From assembly GCA_964035575.1 (NCBI GenBank), contig OZ037922.1, positions 496,001 to 560,000 on the forward strand: a stretch of 64,000 nucleotides of DNA, given 5' to 3'. Shown in pieces: positions 21,701 through 30,591 of this stretch (position 1 is its first letter; each line of letters begins with the position of its first letter). Below the pieces are notes generated by a model. The model made no database searches and was not told where the DNA came from. It saw only the letters and a list, made by a program, of their open reading frames with translations. The stretch comes from Rhynchopus sp. YZ270_cl-10. Its lineage: Eukaryota; Euglenozoa; Diplonemea; Diplonemida; Diplonemidae. The translations under genes were made by a program, and so were the position numbers.

Positions 21701-22552
21701 GTGGTCTGGGTCTGTGCAGGTGTAGTTCGCTTTGCATGGGGATTGGAGACATTCGTCATGCGTTTCCGCAGTGCACCCGGTAGGGGTGGTGCCAGCCGCC
21801 AGGACGTTAGCTGCGTATTGGTCACGAACGTGCCCCATCGGGCTGAAGGCGCACATCAGGAAAAGCATATTCTGAGCCCCAACACGCTTCTGGCACACAC
21901 CACACCCGACCTCGGTGCTCGCCTTCCAGAGCATCGCTGTGAAGAGCGCCGTGCCCTGCCCACTTGAAGTTGCGTAGTCCCAGCACCCCTCCTCCTTGCA
22001 GTACCATGTGTCCGGGGCGGCGGAGACGTCGAAATTGTGCACATCCTCTGTAGAGAGAACAAGGAAGATCGCCTCTGTGTACATCCCACCGCTGTTGTAG
22101 GTCTGTGTGCCCTCGCAGGTCTGTGCATACCCGGAGCTCTGCATGGTGGCATCGGCGATGGAGGTGCTGTAGGTGAGTGGGCAGGAGCCGTGCTGTGTGC
22201 GGAAGCCGTTGAGTTTGCGGAGCAGGCTGGTGACCTGCAGGTCGCTGAGAGATGAGGAGCACGATGCTGTGTTTCCGGTGCATGTGCCGGTGGCGACGGT
22301 GGGTGCTGGTGCATCAGGGTCCCAAGTGCCGGGCGCGCATGTGCATTCCTCGCACGCCTTAAAGTTATGCACCAAATCACTACAACTATACCCCCGCTCC
22401 CGATAGCTTTTGCACGTCGCTGTGCCCACCATGTCGGAACATTGTGTACCCCCCACACCACACCACGCGCGGGTGGTGTCGGGGCAGGTCTGTTGCGAAG
22501 TGTAAACCGCGTTCGTTATTAATACGAACACACTGAAGGTGGTGGGTTTCAT
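18782..22552 (-). CDS. Secreted/type I membrane protein with CAP domain and 19 EGF-like repeats
   Basis: A single exon of 1256 aa. The first true ATG is at 22552. Residues 1-20 look like a signal peptide. A six-Cys segment (about 22-75) resembles a ShK-type module. Residues about 105-260 are a CAP/SCP domain: LRKLNGFRTQHG, ALFTAMLWKASTEVGCG and a C-x-FSPMGHVRDQYAANV-like end. Nineteen EGF-like repeats follow, each near D/N-EC-x4-PCG-x2-QTC-x-D ... F-x-C-x-C. One transmembrane helix lies at about 1180-1202 (WLYLLAGAVGLLFLVLGVML), before a 54-residue acidic tail. Such proteins act in adhesion or as cell-surface receptors; the ligand is unknown. CAP plus a long EGF array on one membrane protein is unusual in a protist. 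The repeats are very similar, so a collapsed or expanded repeat number from assembly is possible. Confidence 0.88.
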   Translation of the reverse strand: MKPTTFSVFVLITNAVYTSQQTCPDTTRAWCGVGGTQCSDMVGTATCKSYRERGYSCSDLVHNFKACEECTCAPGTWDPDAPAPTVATGTCTGNTASCSSSLSDLQVTSLLRKLNGFRTQHGSCPLTYSTSIADATMQSSGYAQTCEGTQTYNSGGMYTEAIFLVLSTEDVHNFDVSAAPDTWYCKEEGCWDYATSSGQGTALFTAMLWKASTEVGCGVCQKRVGAQNMLFLMCAFSPMGHVRDQYAANVLAAGTTPTGCTAETHDECLQSPCKANYTCTDPDHTQDYTFVCTCVDHPSVSAIGYSPVCANNECSQVTCGRAQTCLDPDKAANSLGDWSCVCDHAPGAATMLGPVVPECPRDECLAKVCGSLSCDDPVPTLDSLLDYVCRCTNGVNATGREPICVVDECTGEPCGLGQTCKDPNTAATSRLDFVCTCIEDIATARTGAAAACERDECTPNPCTGQMCTDPNPSPLSRDDFVCECDNGVKGVGVPAVCDGNECSSSPCGVGQICSEVSPALNDFVCTCDNDATLTSVASAVPRCVLDECATSPCGPTQTCTDHAQSAVSLSDYTCTCLPPSSAKATAAPAVCEAGSHDECSTTPCPGQQCTDPSTTTTSTEDFLCACTTGTGAVAVGAPATCTLDECTSTPCGTSQTCTDLDTRAQSTGDFVCTCLSPATGSSRGSSAQCILDECSVSPCGPAQTCTDPTSTTTATADYSCACNDGSASATGKAALCAIDECATTPCTGMQSCTDTNTSALSVNDFECRCDRNASIVATAANATCSYDECTAKPCDATQSCYDRDQDPSSLGNFRCACDNGVSIEGSIPECFLDECLTRPCGLNQTCEDGNTDANSLNDFRCGCENGTISRVGGAAPCTANECDMLPCGDEQTCIDASDLASDYVCSCIADATKNATGVRVTSCGINECDTSPCSPGQICKDSSTTLLGDYYCYCPSGARNHSAPVSSCDECTDTPCGAFQSCEDPNPSALSRFDFLCSCNNSISATGRPAECEPLGECLVSPCGANQTCSDPNTSLSGDYSCICPGGGVGGRSGCTVDECSSTVPPCGPRQTCRDVNLDWTSTNDFVCTCMDGAEGQRIAGQSIGVAAVCSVAPLGAVPEVINECTNGTIALVCGTQVCSDETGFKVLGDFVCSCSGSSNASNIGSEVASCEEDSDSGTPLWLYLLAGAVGLLFLVLGVMLVRSGLAKPTLPVNEFFKSDSDGGEGGEEEELDKVESLLSSQRYNKPPDADECGSL

Positions 22553-22758
22553 CACCCTTCAGGCCTGTAAAATGAGGGTGAATGAGGGGTATGGGCGGGG
22601 GTGCAAAAAGAGAATAAAATTTACTTTATTTTTGTTTGTTTTTCATCTTCCAACAATGATTTCATCCATTTTTTTTACAAAAAAATACTAAAGGGGATGT
22701 TCTGCTCTCTTTTACTTATATTTTTCCCTAAAAAAACCTCAGCACACACTACACATGC

Positions 22759-24066
22759 TTAGTTTCCACGCTTGCCCTTTCCGGCGCGGCCCTTGGCGAC
22801 GGCGGCAATGCGCATCTCACGCTCCTGGATGAGGGGCACACGGACACCCTTGGCCTTGGGGAGCTCGATCTCAGCCTGGTCGCTGCGGCCCACGGTGAAA
22901 AGGTTTCCGATACGGGTCGCGAAGGTGTTGTTGTTGGCGTCCTTAACGTGGACAATGTCGAAGGATCCCGGGTGGCGCTCGACGTCCATGACCTTTCCGA
23001 CACGGCCAGTGTTGGCTCCTCCGGTGACCATGACGGACACTCCGGTCTTGAACTTGATGAAGTCCATGATGGTGTTGGTCTTCAGGTTGAACTTCACGGT
23101 GTCTCCGCTCTTGATCAGGGGGTCGGGGAAACGGAGGGTGCGTCCGTCGTGGGTGGAGCAGCAGGGCACGTTGTTGGTGGCGGTGTACACCTTGACGACC
23201 TTGAGGAGCTTGTACTCAGATGCCTCCTGGGACACCTTCTGGAGGACGAAACGTCCCTTCACGTCGTACATCACACGGAACTGTGAAAAGAATGAAATAC
23301 AAAAGAGAAAATATATTGATACGCAGGCACCTCTGGATGAAAGTACAAAGAAAAAGAAAATGGTGCGTAACAGTCAACCTCACAACTGGTATCATGTATC
23401 ATCCATATAACTTTATGGGCATAATGTCCAAAGAACTACGAAAATTTTCCCCAAAAAAAGTTGCGTTGCAGGCATACCTTGTCTCCAGACTTGGGGATGG
23501 TGATCACGTCCATGAATCCAACCGGGTACTTGGGGTCAAGACGGGCACGGTGGTCAACCTCAACCAGACGCTGCTTGGTGATCATCATGGCCTCACCACG
23601 GGTCAGGGCGTAGTTCAGACGGTTCCTCAGCACCAGGATGAGGGGGAGGGACTCACGGCCCTGTGAGCGAAGAGAGATGAGGGAGAGAGAGAGAGAAGAT
23701 GTGGAAAATAATATTCGAGAAAAAAAGGCGTTGGCAACGCTTTCGATTTGAAGAAAATATCAATACACCAGCTTTGCAGAACTGTTGGTAAGACAAACCT
23801 TAAGCCTCTGTATTTCTCCGGCTTTTTTTTACAATAGGGTGAGGCAGTTTATTTTTGTTACGCTATTTTTTTTTCATACCTTGTGTGCTCCCGGGCGGGC
23901 CTTGGGTGCGTACACTCCGGACAGCTTGTCAACCATCCAGTGCTGTGGGGTGGTGATGGTTGGTTAAGTTACAGGTAGTGGAATATATCACAAGGAGGAG
24001 GGGGGGAGAACTTTATACCTTGGGGGCGGCAAGGCGCTTCATGTGCTTCTTGGGTCCACGAACCAT
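22759..24066 (-). CDS. RPS4: 40S ribosomal protein S4 (eS4)
   Basis: A structural protein of the small ribosomal subunit. Four exons: 24066-24019, 23942-23880, 23660-23478 and 23280-22759. All junctions are phase 0, with donors GTATA or GTATG and acceptors CACAG, giving 271 aa, the usual length. It starts MVRGPKKHMKRLAAPK, as eS4 does. The S4 RNA-binding region (NRLNYALT...) is followed by the central eS4 domain (YPVGFMDVITI) and a KOW region (VMVTGGANTGRVGKV, RHPGSFDIVHVKD). MYDVKGRF, YTAT, IQERE and a Gly/Lys/Arg-rich end are, from memory, closer to kinetoplastid than to animal or plant eS4. This is the best taxonomic clue in the window. Confidence 0.97.
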
Positions 24067-25154
24067 TTTGTGTTTTTGTGTGAGAGGATGAAAATCAATT
24101 CTGTAGAATGGAAAATTTGAGAAAGAAAAAAAAATAACAGCGGCGCCACGGGGGGGTTTGACCCCGTGTTCGTTTCTCCCGGAGTACGTATTCTCTTTTA
24201 TAGAAAATGGTTCGCTTTGAGAAAACCACATCTCAAAAAAAAAAAAAATCACATTTTGAGTACTCAAGTGAAAAGGTGCATACTACTATTGTAACACAGA
24301 TATCGTTAAGGCAAGCTCAGGATTCTCATCAAAAAAGAATGGAATAACAGAAGATCACGTAAAACAAAAAGGTTCACAAAATGAAGGGGAGGGTCCGGGG
24401 ATGAGGGGGAGAGAAAAATAATGAGTGGTCAGAGGTGATACTGGAACTGAGAACACGTTGAGTTTACCATTTTTTTTATTTTTTTTTTTTTTTGCTTTTT
24501 TTTTGTTCAGGGGAGGAACGGACAGAAGGAATGGCTAGAGTGGGGACCGGTGTGGATGGTCAGTCCCTCTTTGGAGGGGAGAAGGGTGGGAGGTTTCCCA
24601 CTGAACTGTTAAGAAGGGCGTTCTGTAGGCATATCAGAAAAAACCCCAGAGAGCAAATAATGAGTGTATTTCGATTGAAAAAAATGCCATCAGGAATTTT
24701 TTTATCACAATACTAGCCCACTTTTTTTTCTCGAGCAAAACCAAGGCACAAACACACAGCAGGATAGATTAACTTTGTTATCAGCTCACCCCCCACTAAC
24801 AAGGCAACAGTGCCTTTCCTCACCCCCCACCCACCCCATCCGTTACCAAAACTACACTAACTATCAGCTCCCCTCCTCCTCTTCTCTTTTCTTGCTCATT
24901 ACCTCCCCCCTTCCCCAACTCTAAAAGTTTTCTTTGCAAAAACCGCAACCTTTTTTTTTGATAAATTGCTGGAGTAGTGTAGTTTGCCTCGGTTGTGTTG
25001 CCACAGTTTGTGCAATCCTCCACTGTCTTTTGTTCCCTTCTCTCTCTTCCTATGTTCCTTTTTGGAATGCTCAAAAAAAAATGAGAAAAATTTTTTTTTG
25101 AAATCCCAGAGAGCATTGTATTGACATTAAGGGAGGGAAAATCGAGTGAATGTT
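24067..25154. other. Intergenic
   Basis: The RPS4 5' leader lies next to 24066. The rest is A/T-rich with a family C repeat (about 24957-25028). A plus-strand frame at 24492-24716 has no coding character. The right end is the likely 3'-UTR of the membrane protein gene. Confidence 0.55.
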
Positions 25155-26294
25155 CTATTTTTTCGCTTCGAATCGGAGACTCTCTTCTGCGTCGTCGATC
25201 CACGCATCGACCGCGCGGCTGAGCTCTTTCATTTTTGCCCCATGCCATTCCACTCTCGTGCTTTCAATCGCCTCTGACACATCCCTTTCAAAGTCTCCTC
25301 GATGTATCAACTCCGATCCCTTTGTAATTAACATATCCACCGTTACACCTAGACCGGCACCTATTATGGATCCACCTGGACCAGCTAAGGCCCCTGCTGC
25401 CGCTCCACCTAACCCTCCACTACTAAAAAACGGCGCAGCCAGCTTTGTGGCTAAGGTACTGGAGACTACCTTGCCCCCGACGGCACCTCCAGCAGCCTTG
25501 CCTACAACGCCTCCAGCGATGACCAGACCTACTCCGGTTTCAGGAGATTTTTCGAAGGTGGTTTGGAGATGATTCGATTTAACAGCTTGGGAGCTCCAAT
25601 CCAATTTGAGGGTCCGAGAAGGAAGGGACAACGACGATGCTGCGTGCTGTTCTACGAGATGCGCTAAACGCGACTCCGACCGTTGCACCTCCACTACAAA
25701 ATCACGGTGAAGCGATTCCACTGTTTCCGAAAAGCTTCTTTGGAGCAGAGGGTCAGAAAGCTCCGGACGAAGCACGATGTTAGTATAACGCTGCTGTATC
25801 ATTGACTCTATATCTTGAGAAATACATTCCGGAATGGTTTGTGTTCTTGTTAATGACAATGAATTTGTTGTGGCAGACATTACTATGCGTGAAGCAAAGT
25901 AATACGAAGTCGAATAACTGAAGTACCAATCCGCAAATCGAGGCACCCTCTCGATCATATTATGAAACGCGTGTTGGGTAGATGCTGCCAACGCTGCATC
26001 CGCCTTGTCCTTTAGCTGCATTCTCGCTGCTTCATACAATTTAATTTGTTCTGCAACCTCCTTTGTGTACGTTTCCTCATCCAACAGTGCAGACACCACC
26101 TTCCCATCAGGTCCCTCCCTATATTCAATCCGAATAGTCCTCTTCAACCTCGGAAACGACGAAATCCCCACAGAGGATTCATCCCCAGCTACCCCTCCAT
26201 TCTTCTTGAACAGATCGTAATAAGAGCGGCCCATATACGACGCGCCCACTGCAGCCCCTGCAGCGCCTGCGACGCGGAATACTATTCCGAACAT
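25155..26294 (-). CDS. Uncharacterised membrane protein with bacterial-type features
   Basis: A single exon of 379 aa. A hydrophobic N-terminus (residues 3-20) could be a membrane anchor or organelle-targeting segment. A helical middle contains RFADWYFSYSTSYYF. The C-terminal third has Gly/Ala-rich hydrophobic stretches (LVIAGGVVGKAAGGAVGG; LGGAAAGALAGPGGSI) of glycine-zipper type, then a charged helix. The FADWY-F/Y-S motif followed by a Gly-rich double stretch recalls uncharacterised proteobacterial inner-membrane proteins as I remember them. A mitochondrial location or bacterial origin is therefore possible but untested. No function is assigned. Confidence 0.7.
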   Translation of the reverse strand: MFGIVFRVAGAAGAAVGASYMGRSYYDLFKKNGGVAGDESSVGISSFPRLKRTIRIEYREGPDGKVVSALLDEETYTKEVAEQIKLYEAARMQLKDKADAALAASTQHAFHNMIERVPRFADWYFSYSTSYYFASRIVMSATTNSLSLTRTQTIPECISQDIESMIQQRYTNIVLRPELSDPLLQRSFSETVESLHRDFVVEVQRSESRLAHLVEQHAASSLSLPSRTLKLDWSSQAVKSNHLQTTFEKSPETGVGLVIAGGVVGKAAGGAVGGKVVSSTLATKLAAPFFSSGGLGGAAAGALAGPGGSIIGAGLGVTVDMLITKGSELIHRGDFERDVSEAIESTRVEWHGAKMKELSRAVDAWIDDAEESLRFEAKK

Positions 26295-26916
26295 TTTTTG
26301 GCTTTTTTGTGTTTTTTTTGAGGGGAACGCTACCCTTTTGTTACCCTGAGAGAAGGGGGTTTTTGTGGAAAGTTTGGTTTGTATATGGGGAAAGGGAGAG
26401 GGAGATTATTTTGATAAAATGGGGTGAAATGGGATGAAAGTATGTGAAAGTATGTGAAAAGTGGGTGTTAGTGTGGTACCCCCGAGACACCCCATAAAAT
26501 AGAAGCTAAATTCTAGAATTTCAGGCACGGATAGGATGTCACCAAAAACCGCTGGAAAAATAGGGAAGGGGGGAAAAAATGAGGGTTCGAGTGGTAGTCG
26601 TTTAAATTGTTCGCTTTTTTTTGTGTTGTGTGTTGAGATTTTTTTGCTTCCTATTTTTTTTGCGCAAACACAAAAAATAAATAAACACACACAGACCAGA
26701 TAATCTAAATAGGGGTAGCTTCCTGCTTTCCTTTTTTGACCCTCTCCCTCCCTCTCCTCACACATTCTCTTTTTCTCTACAAAATATTTCTACCCCATCC
26801 CAGTCTTCCCATTGAAGGGGTTGGGAAACAGTACACATGGTTCTGGAAAAACCCCCATCCTACCCTCCAGAGATACGTTCGGTTACATTTGTACTTAATA
26901 CATCTCGCGACAGGCA

Positions 26917-27791
26917 CAGTGGTCGCGCTAATTATGGGAAAAAATGGGGAAAAAATGGATTTCGGGTACGGAAAAACGTTCCTTGAAAAGGTTAGCTGGG
27001 GAGGCCCGGAAACCCCGTTTTGTGGCATTTCCGGGCCAATCCCGGCTTGTGGTGGGGTATATACGGAAAAATGGACAAAATTTTAGTGACTTAAATTTTC
27101 GCAAAATATGAACCCATACTCGTAAACAAGGGTCATTTTCAGGAAAATTCGGAAAATTCCGAGATTTGGAAGCAATTTTTCTCCTGAAAATCAGTGGGTT
27201 TTCAGCCCCAAAACATACCGCGATTGGAATTTCCGGAATCCGTCCGCGCTGTGGTGGGGTCACTTTGCCGAAATGGCCAATTTTTTGGTTTTGGTCAAAA
27301 TCCATGTGGGTAAAGAGGGCCAATGTAAATCCCACAACCAGATTTTCTCTCCCTGATCCTGACGTCTTGCAACATGAAAATGCGCGAAAACACCGGCATT
27401 TGCATTTCCGGAATTCGTCCGTTCTGTGGTGGGGTCAATTTGCCGAAATGGACAAGTTCTTGGTTTTGGTCAAAACCCGTCAGTGTAAGGTAAAGGGGGC
27501 AAGTGTTTGCCTGTAGAAACTGGTAGGGAACAGGCAGCGCCGCAGGCGCACGGTACCCAACTTTTTTTTTTTTTTTCCTTTTCTTTTTTCTCCTCTTTCT
27601 TTTGACTTTCCGAGCCAATTGCGTTCCACGGCGGGGTCACATGTATATGCAAGTCCACTATGTGGTGGTCTTACTCAACAATATTAGAACTTCTGGTTTC
27701 TTAATGAAATCCCCGTACTGCAAAAAAAAAACGTTCCTACCAAAACCCCCAAAAATCCCGGGATGAGGGATGGACTTTAGCGCGAGCTCTG
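26917..27791 (-). mobile_element. hAT-like MITE, copy 1 (875 bp)
   Basis: The termini CAGTGGTCGCGCTAA and CAGAGCTCGCGCTAA (outside to inside on opposite strands) are imperfect inverted repeats. They are flanked by the exact 8-bp duplication GACAGGCA (26909-26916 and 27792-27799). CAG-type ends with 8-bp target duplications are characteristic of the hAT superfamily. A nearly identical inverted copy is at 46193-47068. The interior has no transposase; it contains TTGACCCCACCAC/GGAAATGC units related to those in the piggyBac-like element. A 135-codon frame inside is not a gene. Confidence 0.85.
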
Positions 27792-27799
27792 GACAGGCA

Positions 27800-28146
27800 A
27801 ATGAAATGTTTTTTTTTTCTCTCCTTTTTTTGGTAGTTCCAGTGGTAAGATCAACAAGCGTACCATCACCTCTTTTGCATCATCGACAATCACCCCCCCA
27901 TATCCGAGGACCACTTCTCTAGGCTCATGAACTCTTTTTAAAAAAAAATTCCAAAAAAAATGGTGTTCCCGAAAGGGCCCATATTGACAGGTCCTTGACA
28001 TGTCTTTGACACAAGGTTTACAGGGGAAAATGACACACCCCCCCTATATTGACATGTCCTTGACATGTCGTTGACATGTCCCCGACAGCAGATCGGTAAC
28101 ACCAAAAAATAATAATAATCAAAGTTCCCCATTCTCCCCCCTCTCT
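27800..28146. repeat. Intergenic with TTGACATGTCC short tandem units
   Basis: A family E fragment lies at about 27878-27915. From about 27985 to 28088 there are repeated 11-bp units related to TTGACATGTCC, partly interrupted. A similar 11-bp array of GTCAACGACCT occurs at 45338-45390. The left part is presumably the 3'-UTR of the oxygenase gene. Confidence 0.6.
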
Positions 28147-29565
28147 CTACATCTGCCTCTGTACCGTTTCTTCCAAGGGTTTGTACATAATTTCAGTCCT
28201 GATAATACGCTTGACCACATCGTTCCGCACCTCTTCGCCTGTATGTCTCATCGTATGCTCGAAGACGAGAACCCTCCCTACCTTTGGTACTGAATCACAG
28301 ATCGTTGCATCACCGTTTAAAAACCTTGTAGTCCCGCCCTCCATCCCCTCTGTGAGATACACCTGCACGGTAATGAAGGATTTGTACCCTGCACGGGAAC
28401 CCTCTTTGATCGCATACTCTCCGTCTGTGTGCGCGACAAACCTCTCCCCTTTATCATACTGGATAAACCGCATTCTTTCGTTCACCTCCCCTGCATCTCT
28501 TCCTTGCCACACACCAGGGCAATACTCCTTGATCCTCCCCCACAATGAATCCTGGACATCCGAGCCAGATTTGAGCAATCTATAATTCCCTTTTGGCCCT
28601 GTCTTCAACATCTGTTTATATTCCAAGGTGCTATCCCAGGAGCCAAACGCCATGTCTGACAATGCGGTACATTCCTCTGGACTGAACACATTGTCTAGCG
28701 TAAACGCGATTCTTCCAGAAGCATCTCCTCTTCCAGGGAGAACTGTTTTGATTATCCCTTTTGGTTCGGTTGTCGCAAAATGCAGCTTTTTGGCAGTCGA
28801 AACAGGCCCTGCAGAAGGGTTATACGAGGGAACATAAGGAGCCGCACAACCACATTGACAAAGGGACAGCACATCCTCCCAAAGGGTTGCCTGATCAGGA
28901 AATCGCAATGCCTCCCCTCTCCCCACCCGACCAACACTCCGTACCCTCACCCGAATGGTTCCATCCACCTTAAAGGGTTCGTACACAGTATTATGTGACC
29001 CCCTTTTGATCAAAGACACAACGTGGAACAGAGAGGCACCACCACTCCCTCCTGCAGTATGCGGCAACGCGCCCCTCACAAAAGTTGTTAAGAGGGCACC
29101 CAAAACTGGGGGTGGGAGGTGTTGGTGGCGAGGGGTGGGGAACACCTTTTTCATTGCATGAACCAATGCGAAGGCGGGGAGTACTTCCTTTTGGTCACCT
29201 CCTGAAGCTTTGGAGAGAGATTCTAAGGGGTGAATTGCTTTGCGTATGTCTTCCATTGTTAAGGAGCATGCAAACACCAAGAATGGAATGACCACATCAG
29301 GAAGACGCAACGCAGGAAGAGTAGAATTCAGTTGTGCCAGCTGTGTCGCGCAATGGGTAAGCTCCTCCGGAATGCTGTCCATCAACACAGGGGAGGTTAA
29401 CGACGCAGACTCCTCAAAGAGAATAGTGTCCGGCAGCACGTCCCGATTGGCGCGGACAACACCCCCGGAGACCTCAAGGCATTGTGCATAGCTTTTCCCA
29501 TCAATACCACTCAAATACCACCCAGGCGGGAGGGTGGGGCTTGCCTTTGGAAAGGAGGCCGGCAT
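28147..29565 (-). CDS. SET-like / prolyl 4-hydroxylase-type 2OG-Fe(II) oxygenase fusion
   Basis: A single exon. The frame stays open to 29691, but that extension lies in family D/G repeat sequence. The ATG at 29565, just after CAACACAG, is preferred and gives 472 aa. Residues about 285-462 form a P4H-type double-stranded helix: iron ligands H379 and D381 (AHTDGEY), distal His 441 (RHTGEEV) and 2OG-binding Lys 452 (VVKRIIRTEIMY). All catalytic residues are present, so a prolyl or other side-chain hydroxylase is expected. Residues about 35-245 resemble a SMYD-type SET domain: RDVLPDTILFEE, SLFHVVSLIKRGSHNTVYEP, VRVRSVGRVGRGEAL, and LCQCGC as a post-SET remnant. The NHSC-x-PN cofactor motif is replaced by KRGSHN, so methyltransferase activity is unlikely. 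The oxygenase call is firm and the SET call is moderate. Confidence 0.85.
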   Translation of the reverse strand: MPASFPKASPTLPPGWYLSGIDGKSYAQCLEVSGGVVRANRDVLPDTILFEESASLTSPVLMDSIPEELTHCATQLAQLNSTLPALRLPDVVIPFLVFACSLTMEDIRKAIHPLESLSKASGGDQKEVLPAFALVHAMKKVFPTPRHQHLPPPVLGALLTTFVRGALPHTAGGSGGASLFHVVSLIKRGSHNTVYEPFKVDGTIRVRVRSVGRVGRGEALRFPDQATLWEDVLSLCQCGCAAPYVPSYNPSAGPVSTAKKLHFATTEPKGIIKTVLPGRGDASGRIAFTLDNVFSPEECTALSDMAFGSWDSTLEYKQMLKTGPKGNYRLLKSGSDVQDSLWGRIKEYCPGVWQGRDAGEVNERMRFIQYDKGERFVAHTDGEYAIKEGSRAGYKSFITVQVYLTEGMEGGTTRFLNGDATICDSVPKVGRVLVFEHTMRHTGEEVRNDVVKRIIRTEIMYKPLEETVQRQM

Positions 29566-29635
29566 TGTGTGGGGGGGGTTCCCTGTGTTGTGGGTGTTGG
29601 GGGGTGTGGAGTGTGGAGACCCGAGGGGAAAAAAA

Positions 29636-29815
29636 AGAGTTGAAATACAAAGTGAATTTGATAGTGCAAACGCCTCTGGGACAGCAGGCACTGACTACAT
29701 ACAAAAGCCCTTCTCGTGAAAACAGTGTACCTTTTGGTATGACCGGCTGTACCGGAGGGGGTGGACACCCCCAACCATGCAGTCCTACAATCCATTTTCG
29801 TGGTTTACACTCTGA
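29636..29815 (-). mobile_element. Family G plus family D repeats, adjacent
   Basis: On the minus strand a long D copy (about 29700-29815, TGGTTGGG...GGTACACTG) is followed by a G stem-loop unit (about 29645-29690) and the shared GTATTTCAAC tail. This is the clearest case of two families abutting with one tail. They occupy the leader of the oxygenase gene. Confidence 0.6.
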
Positions 29816-30189
29816 TAAAAATGGGGCGAGGGGGAACATCATTTTATTTATAGTAGCGTCTTGTGTGTGACAGGGGAAGTCTTCAAAAAAGAGAAAAGGG
29901 TTGGTAAGGATGACTCTAAGCCTCGCTTTGCCACCTTAAAAACAAAATGGCTGTTTAAGTCGGGCAAATGTTGGAATAGTGTAGTTGCCACCTGTGCAAG
30001 CTCCACTGTTTTTCATAAGGGGAAAACACCCCTCCGAATTCTATTTTGTTGGTGTAATGCACACCACAATTTTTTTTTTTTTGCTTTTTTCCTTCTTTGT
30101 GATTTACACAAGAGAGTTTCTGCAAAAAAAAAAAAAATCAAAAAAAAAAAAAAATAGTAACTCTGACAAGTAAACAGAGTACCCATCCC

Positions 30190-30591
30190 CTGAGAGAGTT
30201 GGTCAAAAGACTGAGACACCCATTTTTGGGGGTTCTCTCGGTAACTCATAAGCTCGAGCAATGGAGGTACAGAGTTTTTTTTCTCTTCGTAAGGCTTTGT
30301 ATGTATATTTGAAAGCAAATGTGGGTAATTCCTAAGGGATACATTGACTATAATTTTTGTGCACGTTGACAAATCGGCTAAAGTACCCGCCTTAGTGAAT
30401 AAGCAAAGGTCTGCACTCAAAAATGTTTGTCGAAGCCCTTTTTGTACAACATCGAAGGTCGCTATGTCAGGTGCCCACCCTATGTAAACTAATCTGAGAT
30501 ACACACGCCTCACAAAAGACCGCAACCCTGAAGGAGTGATACTTAATGAGGATGAGGACATGAGTAAGGTAAAGACGTAGTTCGTCCTCAA
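30190..30591 (-). CDS. Doubtful small ORF, possibly LYR-like
   Basis: The frame open from 30591 to about 30190 gives about 134 aa before it runs into T-rich repeat sequence, where a splice or truncation must occur. RSFVRRVYLRLVYIGW followed by LRQTF is loosely like an LYR-motif protein (mitochondrial assembly factors), but the canonical LYR triplet is absent. No clean donor (GTATG) was found; GTACTC near 30183 is the best candidate. It may be a real small gene with missing 3' exons, or chance. Confidence 0.3.

Noticed and set aside
19210-21783. Multiple plus- and minus-strand frames over the EGF-repeat gene
   Set aside because: Out-of-frame shadows of a repetitive GC-rich gene; none has domain logic.
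24492-24716. Plus-strand 74-codon ORF
   Set aside because: No domain, low-complexity surroundings, and against the direction of every other gene.
26928-27335. 135-codon frame inside the hAT-like MITE, conserved in both copies
   Set aside because: Conserved only because the element copies are near identical; no transposase or other domain, and the sequence is tandem-repeat derived.
29566-29691. Upstream extension of the oxygenase ORF to 29691
   Set aside because: The extra residues are encoded by family D/G repeat sequence; the ATG at 29565 follows a good acceptor.
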